Shown here: positions 1 through 12,821 of the stretch, one piece after another
How positions within the stretch are numbered: position 1 is the stretch's first letter
Layout: each line of letters starts with the position of its first letter
Origin: Melieria omissa
Lineage: Eukaryota; Arthropoda; Insecta; Diptera; Ulidiidae
Length of the DNA: 64,000 nt
Assembly (NCBI GenBank): GCA_963971225.1
Contig: OZ020267.1
Coordinates: 107,409,892 to 107,473,891, forward strand
Direction: 5' to 3'
The notes under the pieces: model-generated
What the model saw: only the letters and a program-made list of their open reading frames with translations
What the model was told of the DNA's origin: nothing
The model's database searches: none
Position numbers and translations under genes: made by a program

Positions 1-3000
1 TATTCTATAAACTATATACATAGATATATACTGCCTTAATCTCATTACTTGCAAACAACCTGCACTCCATGTTTTTTGTCAAAGCAATTAAAAGCCACAA
101 AGTAGTGAAAAAGCAGTAAAGTAGCAACAGCCCCCTAATCCACCATTTGTACAAATACAACATTCAGCATATGCCTGAAAGCGCCCACTGTCATTAGTGA
201 ATGCCTTAAACATCAACCAACTGTAAACTTAACCCTTTGCTGCCACTTTGCGTTGGCGTTTTCAACTCCAACTCGTAATCCACTTTGAGCTCACGACTCG
301 TTCGTTTCTGGAGTCTGTCATTCGGGCGGAAAACGTTGTAAAAAAGGGCTCAACAGAAGCGCCACGAACACACACACACACACTCCTACATAAAAGGGAG
401 TGAAATGGTGGGGCAACTAAAAAGTATGAAAAGTGTGCCCTTTTCAAAACAGGAATTAAATGCGGGGAGTGGTGCACGTCATATTTTCATGCAGCATAAT
501 TAAATTGTAATAAAAAGTACCAATGGTAATGTACAAATTATTAGTCCACCAAGTTGTTGTTGTTGTTTTTTGTTGCTGGTGGCACTGCTGCCAGTGTTGC
601 CCGTTGCTATGTTCCTGTGCTGAGCAGCAGCTGGGCGCAGCTATGCGTAATAAAATGTTTAGCCGTGTGCAAAATTCATGAAATGTTTGAGCAGTTTTTA
701 TTAAAAAAAACACAAAAACAAGAATAACAACAAATAAAAATGGGTATTAAAATAGGGAGAAAAGGAGGGAGAAAACGAACTTAAATGTTGAAATAGAGGA
801 TTAAATGCATTTTGCAAGCATCGCTGAATGTTTTGTGGCGAAATGTGCACAAAAAGTAATGAATAAATGAATGCCGAATGAAAGCGGCGCGGAAGTGGCT
901 GCAGAAAATTATGGGAAAAAAAAGCAATAATGAATTGGTTTGCGCATTTATGGCCAACTGCCAGTTGGTGTAAATTATAATGAAAATTACCATGAACCGC
1001 TGAAAATTTGTAAAAAAGTGGTACCATATGCTTATTGAAAAATGTACTCGAAACTATGCAAATTAATCACGAATGCAACCTTGTGTGAAATCAGCAAACT
1101 ACAGTTGTGTGTTAATGGCTGGAAAATGTGGCAAATTTCTTTATAAAATGTGCATTAAAAACTATAGTAGCAGAAAATATTTGTGCTTGAAAATGTACAA
1201 ACTACTGAGCACTAAGAAAACCAGTGCCAAAACAACTACTCAAACAACATTTCACTAACTCATTAACTACAAAATAAATCAGTAAAATTTGATGAAAATA
1301 TTCGTAATGTTTGCTGCGCACCGCAACCATAAATTTTTGGTAAAATTGTTTAGAATTAAATATGGGAATGCATCTAATAACAACTACGAAATGTAATGCG
1401 TTTAGTAAATGCAACAACCAAGCAACTGCACTGGCGCCTATTTAGCCAATCCAACAACCAATTGTCAATCGTACACCATCAACCATCGAATGTAAACAAA
1501 ATTGTTTTGTTGGTGTGTGTGGAATTTTGCCTACCATATCGGGCCGACAGTACACCTGTTGGGCGTAGAATGCGTTTTTCAGCGAGGCCGTCTTGTCCGC
1601 ATAGAGAATGCACTTGCCGGGGCCAACGTCGGTCTTTTGCGCTGTCAAAGTGCTCGTCGAATTCACTTTGGAGGCGTGCGATAGGCGTTTCATATGTGTC
1701 CACACCTGATGCCATGGCACATCGCGCTGGTTTTTTTGGTTTTTCGTATAGTTTTTTTTATTGTTGGTTATATGCCAATTGTGAATTGTTTTGTTGTGCC
1801 AATTCGGTGATGGTAAGATTTTGTGCGCAGAATTTGGTAGTTGCGTTGATTTGTTGTATTTTATATAGAATGGAAATAAAAAACGAATATATATTTTTTA
1901 TATACAAAAAATTCTCAGATTTATTAGCACTACATATTTAAAATGTATATAGAGAGACTTCAGTGGTAAAATTTATTAGCATGAGATATTAAACATGTAT
2001 AGGGAGGGAATTTGAATGGGGGATTTGAGTTGGTGGCATTCTAAATCAATAAATCAATTGCTAAATGGTTTTGTTAATCCTGGAAGACTAATGTTAGTCG
2101 ACTTGACAAACATTCCAAGCACATTGTGGTGCAATTGCAAAATAAGATTAGTATTCCAGGGTTAAGTAGAAAGTAAGAAATGTCTGTAATTGAGAGAATG
2201 GGTGGTGTGTTTGTTCAAAAGTTACTATTGAGTGCCGCATAAAGCGGATTATTAACCTACTGTCTGACCTACTGACTTACTGACCGCCAACAGCAAACTA
2301 AAGCTTAAGTTTGGTATGAATTTTTGCTGTAAGATGTCGAGTTTTATATAAAATTTTTATAATGAATCAGTCTACTAATGAATGAATATCTATGGAAGTA
2401 TTCATGTACTTAAATATATTTAAAATATATGATTTTTTAAGACTACGATCTATATTAATTAAGGTTATTTTAAGTTGTTTATTTCTAATTAAACTAATGC
2501 AATATTTGAAGTAAAAAATGTTTGATATTTTGAGCTGTTTTATATGTTGTATGATATATGTTTATGATATATGTTAAAGTTTTCAATATTTTTGTTTTTA
2601 AGTTTCTATACTTCTGCAAAACCATAATTCAGTGGTTTGTTGGTATTTAGTGGATTTAGATTTTATATTTTTTATTATATTCATAAAATAAAAATAAAAA
2701 ATAAAAAAAATAAAAATAAAAATAATTCAATAAAAACATATTTTTTAATTTCAAAAATGTAAATTTTTCAAGTTATTTTCAGTTTTAATTATTGCTTACA
2801 TAATTTGAGTATTTTTTATATATCTTTTACAATATTAATGATAATTAATTTTATAATTTTAATGTTTGTATTAATTTTTTAGGTAAAAATTTTTTACGCT
2901 TCTTTGATTTTTTCAATTTAAAGCATTTTTAGTAGTTGCTACTTGTGTCTATGATTGTTTTTATATTAATTAGTGATTCATTAAATGATTTTTATAGTTA

Positions 3001-3060
3001 ACTTATAACTTTTAAAGTTGAATTGTTTTTTTTAATTTTATTTAATAATTTTTTCATTCT
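1..3060. other. Gene-free AT-rich stretch
   Basis: I see no gene here. The stretch has a short CA run at about 368-383, a (TTG)n run near 556-575, and many small open frames with no recognisable protein similarity. From about 2340 the sequence becomes strongly AT-rich, with an AAAAT-type patch at about 2684-2732 that leads into the TTTTA microsatellite. Confidence 0.6.
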
Positions 3061-3751
3061 ATTCTATTTTATTTTATGTTATTTTATTTTATTTTATTTT
3101 ATTTTATTTTATTTTATTTTATTTTATTTTATTTTATTTTATTTTATTTTATTTTATTTTATTTTATTTTATTTTATTTTATTTTATTTTATTTTATTTT
3201 ATTTTATTTTATTTTATTTTATTTTATTTTATTTAATTTTATTTAATTTAATTTTATTTTATTTTATTTTATTTTATTTTATTTTATTTCATTTTCCTTT
3301 ATTTTATTTTATTTTATTTTAATTTGTTTTATTTTACTTAATTTTAATTTGAATTTATTTTATTTTGTTTTGTTTTATTATTTTATTTTATTTTATTTTA
3401 TTTTATTTTATTTTATTTTATTTTATTTTATTTTATTTTATTTTATTTTATTTTATTTTATTTTATTTTATTTTATTTTATTTTATTTTATTTTATTTTA
3501 TTTTATTTTATTTTATTTTATTTTATTTTATTTTATTTTATTTTATTTTATTTTATTTTATTTTATTTTATTTTATTTTATTTTATTTTATTTTATTTTA
3601 TTTATTTTATTTTATTTTATTTTATTTTATTTTATTTTATTTTATTTTATTTTATTTTATTTTATTTTATTTTATTTTACTTTATTTTATTTTATTTTAT
3701 TTTATTTTATTTTATTTTATTTTATTTATTTTATTTTATTTTATTTTATTT
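3061..3751. repeat. (TTTTA)n pentanucleotide microsatellite
   Basis: About 690 bases of nearly perfect TTTTA pentamers. A diverged patch lies at roughly 3230-3365, and there are two register slips (near 3600 and 3725) where one base is missing from a unit. The tract creates long artificial Ile/Leu/Phe/Tyr reading frames that are not genes. Its right end abuts a MITE copy at about 3750. Confidence 0.97.
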
Positions 3752-3889
3752 GTAGCACACAAGAGGGTTTGAGGTTCAAAATCCCGAAAATATTTCTTAT
3801 AAATATATAATTTGGTGACAAATAGGGTTTCAAACGGTATTGGACTCAGAAGTTGCGTTCAAAACTCGACCAAAACTCCTGTCCCACTG
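3750..3889 (+). mobile_element. Degraded hAT-like MITE, family B, copy 1
   Basis: About 140 bases related to the MITE copies at 40895, 42289, 47757 and 58820. The left end reads TGTAGCACAC, a decayed form of CAGTGGCGCAC, and the right end keeps CACTG. The shared core includes a 'tttcaaacggtattgg' block followed by 'agaagttgcgtt', with only a few differences from the copy near 58.9 kb. It lies directly against the TTTTA microsatellite, so a target duplication cannot be recognised. Confidence 0.6.
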
Positions 3890-6340
3890 AAACTGAGACT
3901 TCATAGTTCTTAAAAATCGTACTTTAGGGCTGTGGCACAGTACGATCATCTCTACAGCTTCACCAACCCCCTGCAGTGATAACCATGAAACCATTTCAAT
4001 TCAACTAACCGTTCGAACTGGGTTAGTGGCTCTCAGTAGAAACCATGTTTTTGTTGTTATTTATGTACAACATACATAAGTATGCAAAAAATCATTAAAC
4101 CACATATTTCATATGTTCGAGTAGTAAAAAGTATTACAAAGAATATTTTCACGAGTCTCCACAGACGCTACGACGCCACAAAAAGTATGTTGAAATGTGC
4201 TCGAAATGACCTCAAGATGCTTTTAATACTTTTTTAATGGTCGCCACATAAAATGTGTGCGACACATTTATGGCGATTACGCTACAGAGAAATAACCCAA
4301 ATTTGTAAAATTGCTCATGAAGTACGAGCAGCATCATAAATTCTGACGCGTATGACGTAAATGCTGACATCGAGTTAACTTTAATCACAGCTATTTTTAA
4401 ACTGCACTCTTTACGGCGCCGAATTTCACTTACAAACATTTTCAAAGCTAATGAACCGACGACATGTTATCTCGCTTCTGTTTTGTTTTTGTTCTATTCG
4501 ATAGGCTTACACAACAACATTCCATGTGCGCAACGAGGACGGCCGCCTTCGAATAGTTACAAGGTAGCACACAGTTACAGATACACAAGTACAGTTATGA
4601 TGTCATAACTTAATGTGCCAATGGTGTTAGCACCGCGATACTTGTGTACTTTACAAGCGCCGAAAAGAGTTAGTATTAATTAAGTTTGGGGCCTTTACAC
4701 AAAAAGAACTAATATGAATACAAGTAGTCGAAGTGAAAAACCTTCCAGTATTTGTTTTTTTTCTTATTTTTCTTATCTCTTGCAGATAAAGTAATTTCCA
4801 AGGAAATTGTTGTTCATTGTCGAGTTGATTGCGCAAAATGTATTTTTTTCATTTTTCTTGCTACTAATTTTGTTAAAAACGATTAGTTGGAATCATGAAT
4901 GAGTGAAAGCGCAACTAACACTTAACGAATTTTGGTTTATATTTTTTATAGTTGACTGTTATTATTCAAGATTTTTGAAAAGCTATCATGCGGAAACATG
5001 ATTGAATTATTCACAAAATGAGTTATGATTAAGTTATAAATGAGTTATGATTACTAACTTGTTTATGACAAAAATTTATTTATGAAAAATTTGATAACGC
5101 TTGTTGTTTGTATTGAACTAACATGACGCGAGAGGTTCAACAACTGACAAGATTGTCATGTTTTACGTCATTTCTTCTCACGTCTTACGTCATTTCTTAT
5201 AGTTTCTTCAAATTGTTTTCAACATTTTTGTGGAAATTTCTGCTGCTGACTTGAGGTTTTAAAGTCTTGAAAAGGCAAAATTTTCTTTGTGATGTTTGTT
5301 AGTCAAACTGTACTTAAGACACTTAAAAAGTGCACTACACTTCACTTAATTTGCTTGGAATTGGCAAACTTGTACATTCTGACAGTCAAAATACACATTT
5401 GACAACCGTAACCTCACTTCCCGTCTATAGAGTCAACACCTTTTTTACTATTTAAGCAGCTTTATATGGCAAATTGACTTCCGATAAAGCCACTTGCAAT
5501 GCAAAATCTACACTATACCACAAAAACTTGACGGCAGTAATGAAGTAAACTCTACACTGTGCAACAGTGTGTTGACGGCAATGCCATACTTGGACCCAAT
5601 TAATGCCTTCATTAAGGCCAAATTTTTGCTTCTGACAACAATTCATTCGTGAACATTTCTCAACAACAATGAGCGAACTCGTAAAAGGGTTACGCCTCTT
5701 GTTTTTGTTGTGTTGTATTATTCGAAAAAAGAACCGCTACAATCAAACAGCAACGCGGCAGCGCGGCCACGTACCTCAATGGGAATTGCATTTGGCAAGT
5801 GCAGCAGCGGAAGACAGCAACAACAACAAACACACTAAAACAGCACTAAAAAATATTATAAAAGCAACATGTGTCGTTGTTGTTGTTGTTGCTGTTGCTT
5901 TTATTGTGTATTGCTTGTGTGGCATACCGACGGCATATTCTGAACAATAGCGCACTGCAACAACAATAAAAAAAAATTCCGTAAACAATTCATTAAACGG
6001 AAATTACAATTAAAAAGTGCAATGCACCGGCCGTGAGGGAGGCAACGTTGTCCGCTGGTTATGTGTTTTGTTGTTGTTGTTTTTCAATATACAACACAAC
6101 GCGTTGTTGAACGGCAGCAGCACAGACCGGAAGCCGGAGGCCAACAATGCAGCCCACCCCTCAAACGGGGTCATGGGTGATGTGTGCACCAAATGCTTGA
6201 CAACAACAACAAAACCAACAACAGCACATTGAAATAGGCGACTTTATGCCAGCAGCTGTTGATGACATTTTCAATGCAGCAATTAAAACAACTGCGAAAT
6301 GATAACAAAATATGGCATCAAGTGCACAGTGGAGCAATTT
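3890..6340. other. Gene-free stretch
   Basis: No convincing gene. The open frames are short and low in complexity. A frame at 5669-5950 has a hydrophobic Val run, but that run comes from a (GTT)n microsatellite. Near 5030-5060 ATGAGTTATGATT-like strings are repeated, and near 5150-5200 an 'acgtcatttctt' string is repeated. CAA/TTG microsatellites lie at 5817-5832, 5874-5895 and 6070-6085. Confidence 0.55.
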
Positions 6341-6354
6341 GAATAAATATTAAA

Positions 6355-7960
6355 TTAGTATTTGATTTTATTGAATTCAATTTTGTTCAATTCAGTTCTA
6401 TCCGATTTAATTCAATTTATTTTTAATCAGTTCAATCCAAATTCATTCAATTAATTCAATTCAAAATAGTGACATTTTAATGAATGTAATTCAATTACAA
6501 TTCAATTCAACTTAATTCAAATTTTGATTAAATTTAATTCAAATTCAGTTGGATTCGAATTATTTCAACTCAATTGTATTCAATTCAATTCATTTCATTT
6601 CAAATGCAATTAAATTTGATTCGAATTCTAGTTTACTTTTGGTAAAATTAAAATTAAATTTATTTATTTATTATTGATTCGAATTCAAATTTACTTTAAT
6701 TCAAATGAAAAGTACTTTAATTCAAATTAAAAGTAAATTTATTTAAAATAAGTTTAATTAAAACCAAAATTCAGTTTAGTGCAATTTCAAATCTACTTAA
6801 ATTTATTCAATTAAATTTTACTTGATGAAAATTCCTATCCTCAAATCAATTATTTTCAATTCAGATTGAAATTTAATTCATTTTAATCCAAGTACAATTA
6901 AATTCAATTTAATTTAGTTAAAATACAAATCAGTTCAATCCAATTCAATGTAATTCCATTCAATTCATATAAAGTTCTATTCTATTCAATTCTATTCAAT
7001 TCAAATTCAAATGTATTAAAGATAATTACAATTCAATTATATTTAGTTCAATTTAAAATTCAGTTGCATTTCATTCAAATTCGAATTCAACTTCAAGTAA
7101 ATTTATTCAAATTCAATTCATTTTATTTGGTTCAATTTAAATTCAAGCTCAATTTGATGCAATGAAATTTATATCAAGTCTATTTTATTGAACAATTGAT
7201 CAATCAATCATTTTCATTTAAATTCCATTTATTGCAATTCCACTGAAATCAGCTCTTTGTTATTCAATTCAATTATATTTAAATCATATTTCAATTGAAA
7301 TTCAGTTCAATTAAAATTAAGTTCTTCTCTATTAAATTCAAAATCAAATACAATTTAATTCAAATTTTAATTCAATGCCATACAAATGCAATTCATTTCA
7401 GTTGAAATAAATTTCAATTAAAATCGGTTTAATGCAATTAACCGAAATCAACATTTTTTAATTCAATTATATTTATTTTAAATTTCAATTCAAATTCAAT
7501 TCCACGTAGTATAATTTAATTTAATTCAATTCAATTAATTGTTACTCAATTTAAGATTTTAGTCCATTCAATTTAGATTAAAATTCAATTTAATTAAAGT
7601 TTAGATTCGAATTCAAATACAAATTTATTCATTTCAGTTTAATTCAATTTAAATTTAAATTAATTTTGATGCATATTTATTGAAGTTAACTCCATTTTAT
7701 TTTATTTTATACTATTCAGTTCTATTATATTCAATTCAAATTTAAATTTTGATTAATTGAAATTTAATAGAATTCATATCAATTTAATTTTAATCGTTGC
7801 AATTTAATCTATTCAATTCCAATTTAATAAAAATTTTAATTGAAATTCAAATAGAAATTCAATTTAAATTCAAATTATTTTATTTTGGTTCCATTTAAAT
7901 TCAGTTCGATGCGATTCAATTGAAATCAACTCTATTTTATTCAACATATAAATTTTTAAT
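6355..7960. repeat. Degenerate TTCAA/AATTC-type satellite-like tract
   Basis: About 1.6 kb built almost entirely from permutations of AATTCAATT and TTCAATTCAA with many single-base changes. Direct TTCAATTCAA doublets recur throughout, but no fixed longer unit can be read. There is no coding potential. It resembles an old pentanucleotide expansion degraded by point mutation. Confidence 0.85.
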
Positions 7961-9403
7961 TAATTTAGTTGATTAATTGATTTAGTAATTTTTTAATTAT
8001 ATATATTTTGTCAAATATTACGAATTTTTGTTTTATTAAAAAAAGCTTATTTTTTAATTAAAATTATATTCATTTAATTCTGTGCAAAAAATTTACATTC
8101 TCAGCCCACTGTGCATTGCTGCCACCCATAAAATCACACAGTTTGAACCTAAATTGTGCACACAGCGCAACGTTCGCCGTTGGCGTGCAATGCAATTTCT
8201 ATCGCCTCAAATTGTTGCTCACAATTTTGCGATTGCAGTTGTTGTTGCTGCAATATGGTGTCTGCAACAAGCCATGCCGTAAGCAACACTGCTAACAACA
8301 ACAGCAACAACACCAGCGACAAAACCAAATGCGCGAATATTGCCAGCAGCAAAACAACGAACGGGCAGAGCGCACAAAGTGACAGCCAACAAGTGAACAA
8401 CAGACCAGCGACAGTCAGTTGGTGGCAGCGTCAGCCATTGCAAACAATAATCGCTGATTGCATTTTTTCGTCTTGCAGTTGAAGCTGTGCAGTTTCTTGT
8501 TGTTATTATTATAGTTTTTGTTTGTGGCAACAACGATGCTTTGCCCTTTTCACTACCAGAGATATCTGCAACTCACACATACACAGAAGTGCAGTGCATG
8601 CATGTGTATGCATTCCGTTCAGCTCAGCAGGCAAACATTTGCATAGTTTTTCGTTGCACATTTTCTAAGTCGACGCATTGCAGCCGCTTGACGCCGCCAC
8701 GCATTTCCCTGTCACGCCTCGTTAAACTGCAACTTCCTTTTTCGCTGGCGCCCGCTCGCTCGTTCACCCGCAAATGAATTTTTCATCTGCCGCGTTGCAA
8801 CGGCAACGCTGTTGCAGTCGCGTACGTGCAACATGTTGATGTAATATGCAAATTGTTGCACATTCTTCATGTTCTTCACGTTTTCATTTGGCTGGCTTTT
8901 TGCTTTGCTCAAGAAATGCAAATTTGGCTGGAAGATGCTGCGCCACATTTGCACTGACGCGTCGTCACTGCTTCACGGTTGGTTTTTTCTCTGTACTAAA
9001 AGTGAATTGTGAATTGTTTTCACAGCAAAAACCGCAATGTTGTTGGCAAATTTATTAATGCAATGCAGTTGGTTTTTTCTTTCAACTGTACTAATTTATA
9101 TGGACGATTAAGGGATTATGGAGTTATTTGAATTCTTCTCATTGTTGTTGCACAAAAAAGTAGTATAGTAAGTTAGTATGAGGAAATGTTGACTTGAAAC
9201 TTGGTGATACACATTTTTTTGAAATAACTTTGCAAGTAAGTGGATGGTTTAAAGTTCAAAGCTTGATGCAACTAACAAATAATGTAGAAACTCTTTGACT
9301 CAGCGCTTGTGTACTTGGTAGACAATGGAAAACATTAGAGAGTAAGTTGACGTTTTCTATGGGAAAAATGCCTTTTAAGTTGTCCCTTTAACTTACAACA
9401 ATA
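7961..9403. other. Gene-free stretch with CAA/CAG microsatellites
   Basis: No gene recognised. Region 8100-8960 is less AT-rich and carries interspersed (CAA)n/(TTG)n and CAG runs, which open overlapping low-complexity frames on both strands. None has a recognisable motif. Confidence 0.5.
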
Positions 9404-9580
9404 AGGTGGATGCTTCAGAATCTTCAAGTCAACGCATCGAAGCTTCTAGCGACTCACTATTATCGATGTGTGTGTCCTGGTGCTGTGCTGATGGAACACA
9501 ATTCCTTTCTTACAAAAGGGTCCAATTGTGAGCGATTGCTTCCTTTAGACGATCCAATTGTTGGAAGTATAGGTACGTTT
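9404..9580 (-). pseudogene. mariner transposase remnant (older copy)
   Basis: Read on the minus strand, this segment gives a decayed mariner block: 'FHQHSTRTHTS', an in-frame stop, then 'LKILKHPPY'. These correspond to the second catalytic-aspartate block and the HPPY block of mariner transposases. The catalytic Asp in the first block is replaced by His. It parallels the better-preserved remnant about 370 bases downstream on the same strand, so the two may be a duplicated fragment. It is not functional. Confidence 0.6.
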
Positions 9581-9651
9581 CGTTTGATAACTTGTTGTTG
9601 TTCCATTTTGAAAGTAATTATATTTCGCCTCTCTCATAGAAACTGAGGTAG

Positions 9652-9945
9652 TCACACACTTCTTTCCTTTCTACAAGCTTCTCTTGAAACAAATTTACTA
9701 ACAGCAAAATCATTCGCCATAAACAGGAAAAGCTGGTAACCACTTGTTGCCAAGTCTGAACCATAAGATGGATGCACAAGAATCACTGAGCCCAACTTCT
9801 TAAGCTTCTGACGAATCACTATCGACGTGTGTGGCCTGTCGTTGTTCTGATCAAACGCAATTTCTCTTCTATTGGCCAAAGCTGGATGTTTCTGGGCGAC
9901 TGCTTTTCTTCGACGGTTCAATTGTTGACAGTAAAGATTCGAGTT
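9652..9945 (-). pseudogene. mariner transposase C-terminal fragment
   Basis: The minus-strand frame covers about 97 residues of the C-terminal third of a mariner (DD34D) transposase. It opens with an LYCQQL block, followed by 'KHPALANRREIAF', 'QNNDRPHTS', 'HPSYGSDLATSGYQLF' and 'KFVSREAC'. Spacing between the two aligned catalytic positions is exactly 34 residues, which fits mariner. Both positions are lost: the second Asp is Asn (QNN) and the third is Gly (SGY). No N-terminal DNA-binding part or inverted repeats are visible nearby. The reading frame is open but the protein would be catalytically dead. Confidence 0.85.
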
Positions 9946-10260
9946 TAGAGTTTGGACTTCGGGGGGTAACTCATAGTAGATGATTTGCTGCTAATGACTG
10001 TCAATCCTGGCTTGACCACAGTGCTCATAGTAGCCGAGAGTATCTCATAGTAGATGAAGCGCTGGTAATGCCATCAAGGTTAGGTTAGGTTAGGTTAGGT
10101 TAGGTGCAGATCCGAGTTTAGAGTTTGGACTTAGCGAAGTAACTTATAGTAGATGATTTGGCGCTTATGACTGTCAATCCTGGCTTGACCACAGTGCTCA
10201 TAGTAGATGAGAGTAACTCATAATAGATGAAGCACTACTAATGCCATCAAACTTACAGCA
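9936..10260. repeat. Imperfect ~175-bp direct duplication split by a TTAGG run
   Basis: The blocks starting near 9939 and 10114 share 'gagtttagagtttggactt', 'actgtcaatcctggcttg' and 'atgccatcaa', at a period of about 175. Between them, at about 10078-10105, are five tandem TTAGG units. The first copy follows the mariner fragment directly. Confidence 0.8.
10078..10105. repeat. (TTAGG)5 interstitial telomere-type microsatellite
   Basis: Five consecutive TTAGG units plus a partial one, read as GGTTAGGTTAGG on the plus strand. TTAGG is the ancestral insect telomere repeat, but Diptera have lost it as a telomere sequence. This is therefore an internal microsatellite inside a duplicated segment. 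Confidence 0.9.
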
Positions 10261-10655
10261 AAACCTTTCTGATTGTCAATTCTAGCTTGACCACAGTGCT
10301 GTCTGACACCTTGTCATACGTGAGTCACCATCCGCTTCAAAACTGAGTAAGTTTTGTTGCAGTTCAACAGCGATTTGCAGATGGAAATGTGTAGTTTTTT
10401 TTTGCCTTAACTCATGTGGGTCACATATGTATATGGATCATCTTTTTGTATCCAGTCTTGTTCGCTGTTAATGTCATCAAACTTACAGCAAAACCTTTCT
10501 GATTGTCAATTCTGGCTTGACCACAGTGTTGGTTTGACCACACGTTTTCGTAAGTGAGAAAAATTTCGCTTCAGACATGTTTGGATTTTATTGCGATTCA
10601 ACAGCAATTCACAGATGGTAATGTATAATTTTTTTCCTCAATTCATATGGCACCC
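10241..10655. repeat. Two-copy ~229-bp tandem duplication
   Basis: Blocks beginning at about 10241 and 10471 share 'catcaaacttacagcaaaac', 'ctttctgattgtcaattct' and 'cttgaccacagtg', followed by diverged but alignable sequence to about 10655. The 'gactgtcaatcctggcttg' string of the preceding ~175-bp duplication is related, so the whole 9.4-10.65 kb region looks locally amplified. Confidence 0.75.
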
Positions 10656-12820
10656 TACATAAAACGTCTGTTTGTATCCGGACTTATTCAAGTGGTTCCA
10701 AATGGTTCAATATGTCATATTTTGGTTCTGGACAATCAAAACAGTGTTTACGTGACAGTAGGACTCGAAGATGTTATTAATATTATTTTATTATTATTTT
10801 ATTATTTTGTATACATTTTGACAGTTGAATTTTCAGAGCGTGTTGCATGTTTGACTTCAAAATTAATGAATCAGAATTGAAAAAATTGTGTATGATTGGC
10901 TGTTATAGCCTCAGAATCATAAATACTATTCATATTTTCACCTTTAACGCAGAAAAACTTAAAAAAAAAGTGTCATTTTTTCTATTTGCTGGTGTTCATT
11001 TTTAAAAAGCGCCCAAACAAAACTGCGTCAAGCAATCATAAAACTGTCTGAGAAGTTTTTTTAGTACGAAATCGTATATTTCTACTGACATCTAACATAA
11101 CCCGATTGCACTAATACAACGCAAGATACAGATTACTAAAGTCAACTATTGGAAAAATAATGCATTTCTTGTTACCACACTTCATCTATTAAATAACCAC
11201 AATTCCGCTGCTCATAAAAGATAATCGACACCATTAGTTAAATTTTTCATAATTAAATTAAATTTTAAAAATTGAAACTCAAAAGTCAAACAGTAATTTG
11301 TCGATATTACACTCTATTAAAAGTGATAAGTGAACATAGCAGCGGTGGCGTGTGCAACAATGCACACAGCAACAACAACAACGACAACAGCAACAAACGA
11401 AAGCGCAACGAAATTGGGGTACAACACAGCAACAACAAAACAACAGCAGCCACCCTTCGCTAACGTTGGAGCAGCAATCTAGCAGGAAAAAGCAGCAACG
11501 GCAACAGCTGTGGCAGCAACAAAAGTGGCACAACACATAAATGGGCAGCCGCACTGCAAGTGGCGAATGCAATTTCAGACCGCCTGACGCCCTGCTCCCG
11601 TCGCCTAAGTGGCAACAAAACGTAAAACAAATATACAACGAAATTAGCCAATGTGGGTCACAAGTGTGAGCACAAATGGGTGCAACTGTGTGTGTGTGTG
11701 TGGGTCCAATGATCATTAGTTTTTTCGCCCCAAAAGTCATCATTGTCAACATGAGCAACGCGTTGATTGTAATATATCATTGGCAACGCTGTTGTTGTTG
11801 TCTTTTTGTTTTTTTGTTTGTTTAAATTTGTGCTTCACGCTGTTGGCTGTTGGTTTCATAAAAATTTGTTTACAGAAAAAAAGAAGAAGATTTTTCTTCT
11901 TTAATTTTTATGACTGCAAAGCAGAGCACATTTATAATGTCTTCTTCTTCTTATTTTGAATTTTATGCGCTACACATTTTCGACATTTATTTATGTTCTG
12001 ATGCGGCTGCACACTTGTTGTTTGTGTTGCTGTCAGTGCTTTGTTGTTGTGCATGTTGAGTGCAACCAAATTGAAACTGACATTGAAAAATTTGTGGCAT
12101 GCGGCCACAAAATGCATTGCACGGTCATAAAGTAAGCAGAAACAACAACAAATAATGCTTGAAAGTGGTGCTTCAATATAGACGTTTTTGTTTTTGGCTG
12201 AGATGAAAAGCATTGAAAGCCAAGTCAATCCACCGAAAACCTCTCTCTTAGGTTCGTGTTTGATGTTGTATTATTGTAATTAAAACTTTAGTATTTTGGC
12301 GGCAGTTTGAAAGTCTTTTCGCAGCTCATTTCAGTTCTTTTTCCTGATTCAACTTTTGCTCAATTTTTTAGAATTGCAATTTTTTTCTGCTCCAAATATT
12401 TTGTAGACAACAATATGCAACAAAAAAATCTTCGTCCCATTCACAACAAAAATAAAGCGGTTAAGGAAATTGAAGCCTCAGTGGAAACAACCACCGTTTG
12501 TGCAGCCGAGCTGAACGCAACATTACAAAAAAGTAGAAAATTCCATTGCAAAAACTGCAAAAGCAAAACGCCACAAGTAATGCCAAACACTTGAAGAATT
12601 AAAAAAAATAAAAAATAAAATAATAAAAACAAAACCACGCAAAGAAGCATGAAAAGGAATGCAAACGGTGAGAGGCGGCATGAAATATGAAAAAAACTTC
12701 AACAATTTGTTATGGCGCTGACAATTTCATGTTGCACAGTTACAATTAATGCAGGTCAGCGACATTTTGTTGTTGTTTTATAGAGTTTTTCTTTAAACAT
12801 CTTTAAACAAAGAACCTAAG
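10656..12820. other. Gene-free stretch rich in CAA/CAG/GTT runs
   Basis: No gene recognised. A (CAACAG)-rich tract at 11356-11530 produces polyglutamine-like and, on the other strand, polycysteine/leucine-like frames. A GT run is at 11688-11701. The 159-codon minus-strand frame over 11279-11758 is Cys-rich antisense of the CAA tract and has no protein character. Confidence 0.5.
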
Positions 12821-12821
12821 G

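Noticed and set aside
3023..3810. Long open frames rich in Ile/Leu/Phe/Tyr, up to 153 codons
   Set aside because: They are translations of the TTTTA microsatellite, open in several registers because the pentamer has few stops.
5669..5950. 93-codon frame with two hydrophobic segments resembling a small membrane protein
   Set aside because: The C-terminal hydrophobic run is a (GTT)n artefact, and no homologous motif or conserved context supports it.
10078..10105. Telomere or chromosome end
   Set aside because: Only five TTAGG units, internal to ordinary sequence, in a lineage that lacks TTAGG telomeres.
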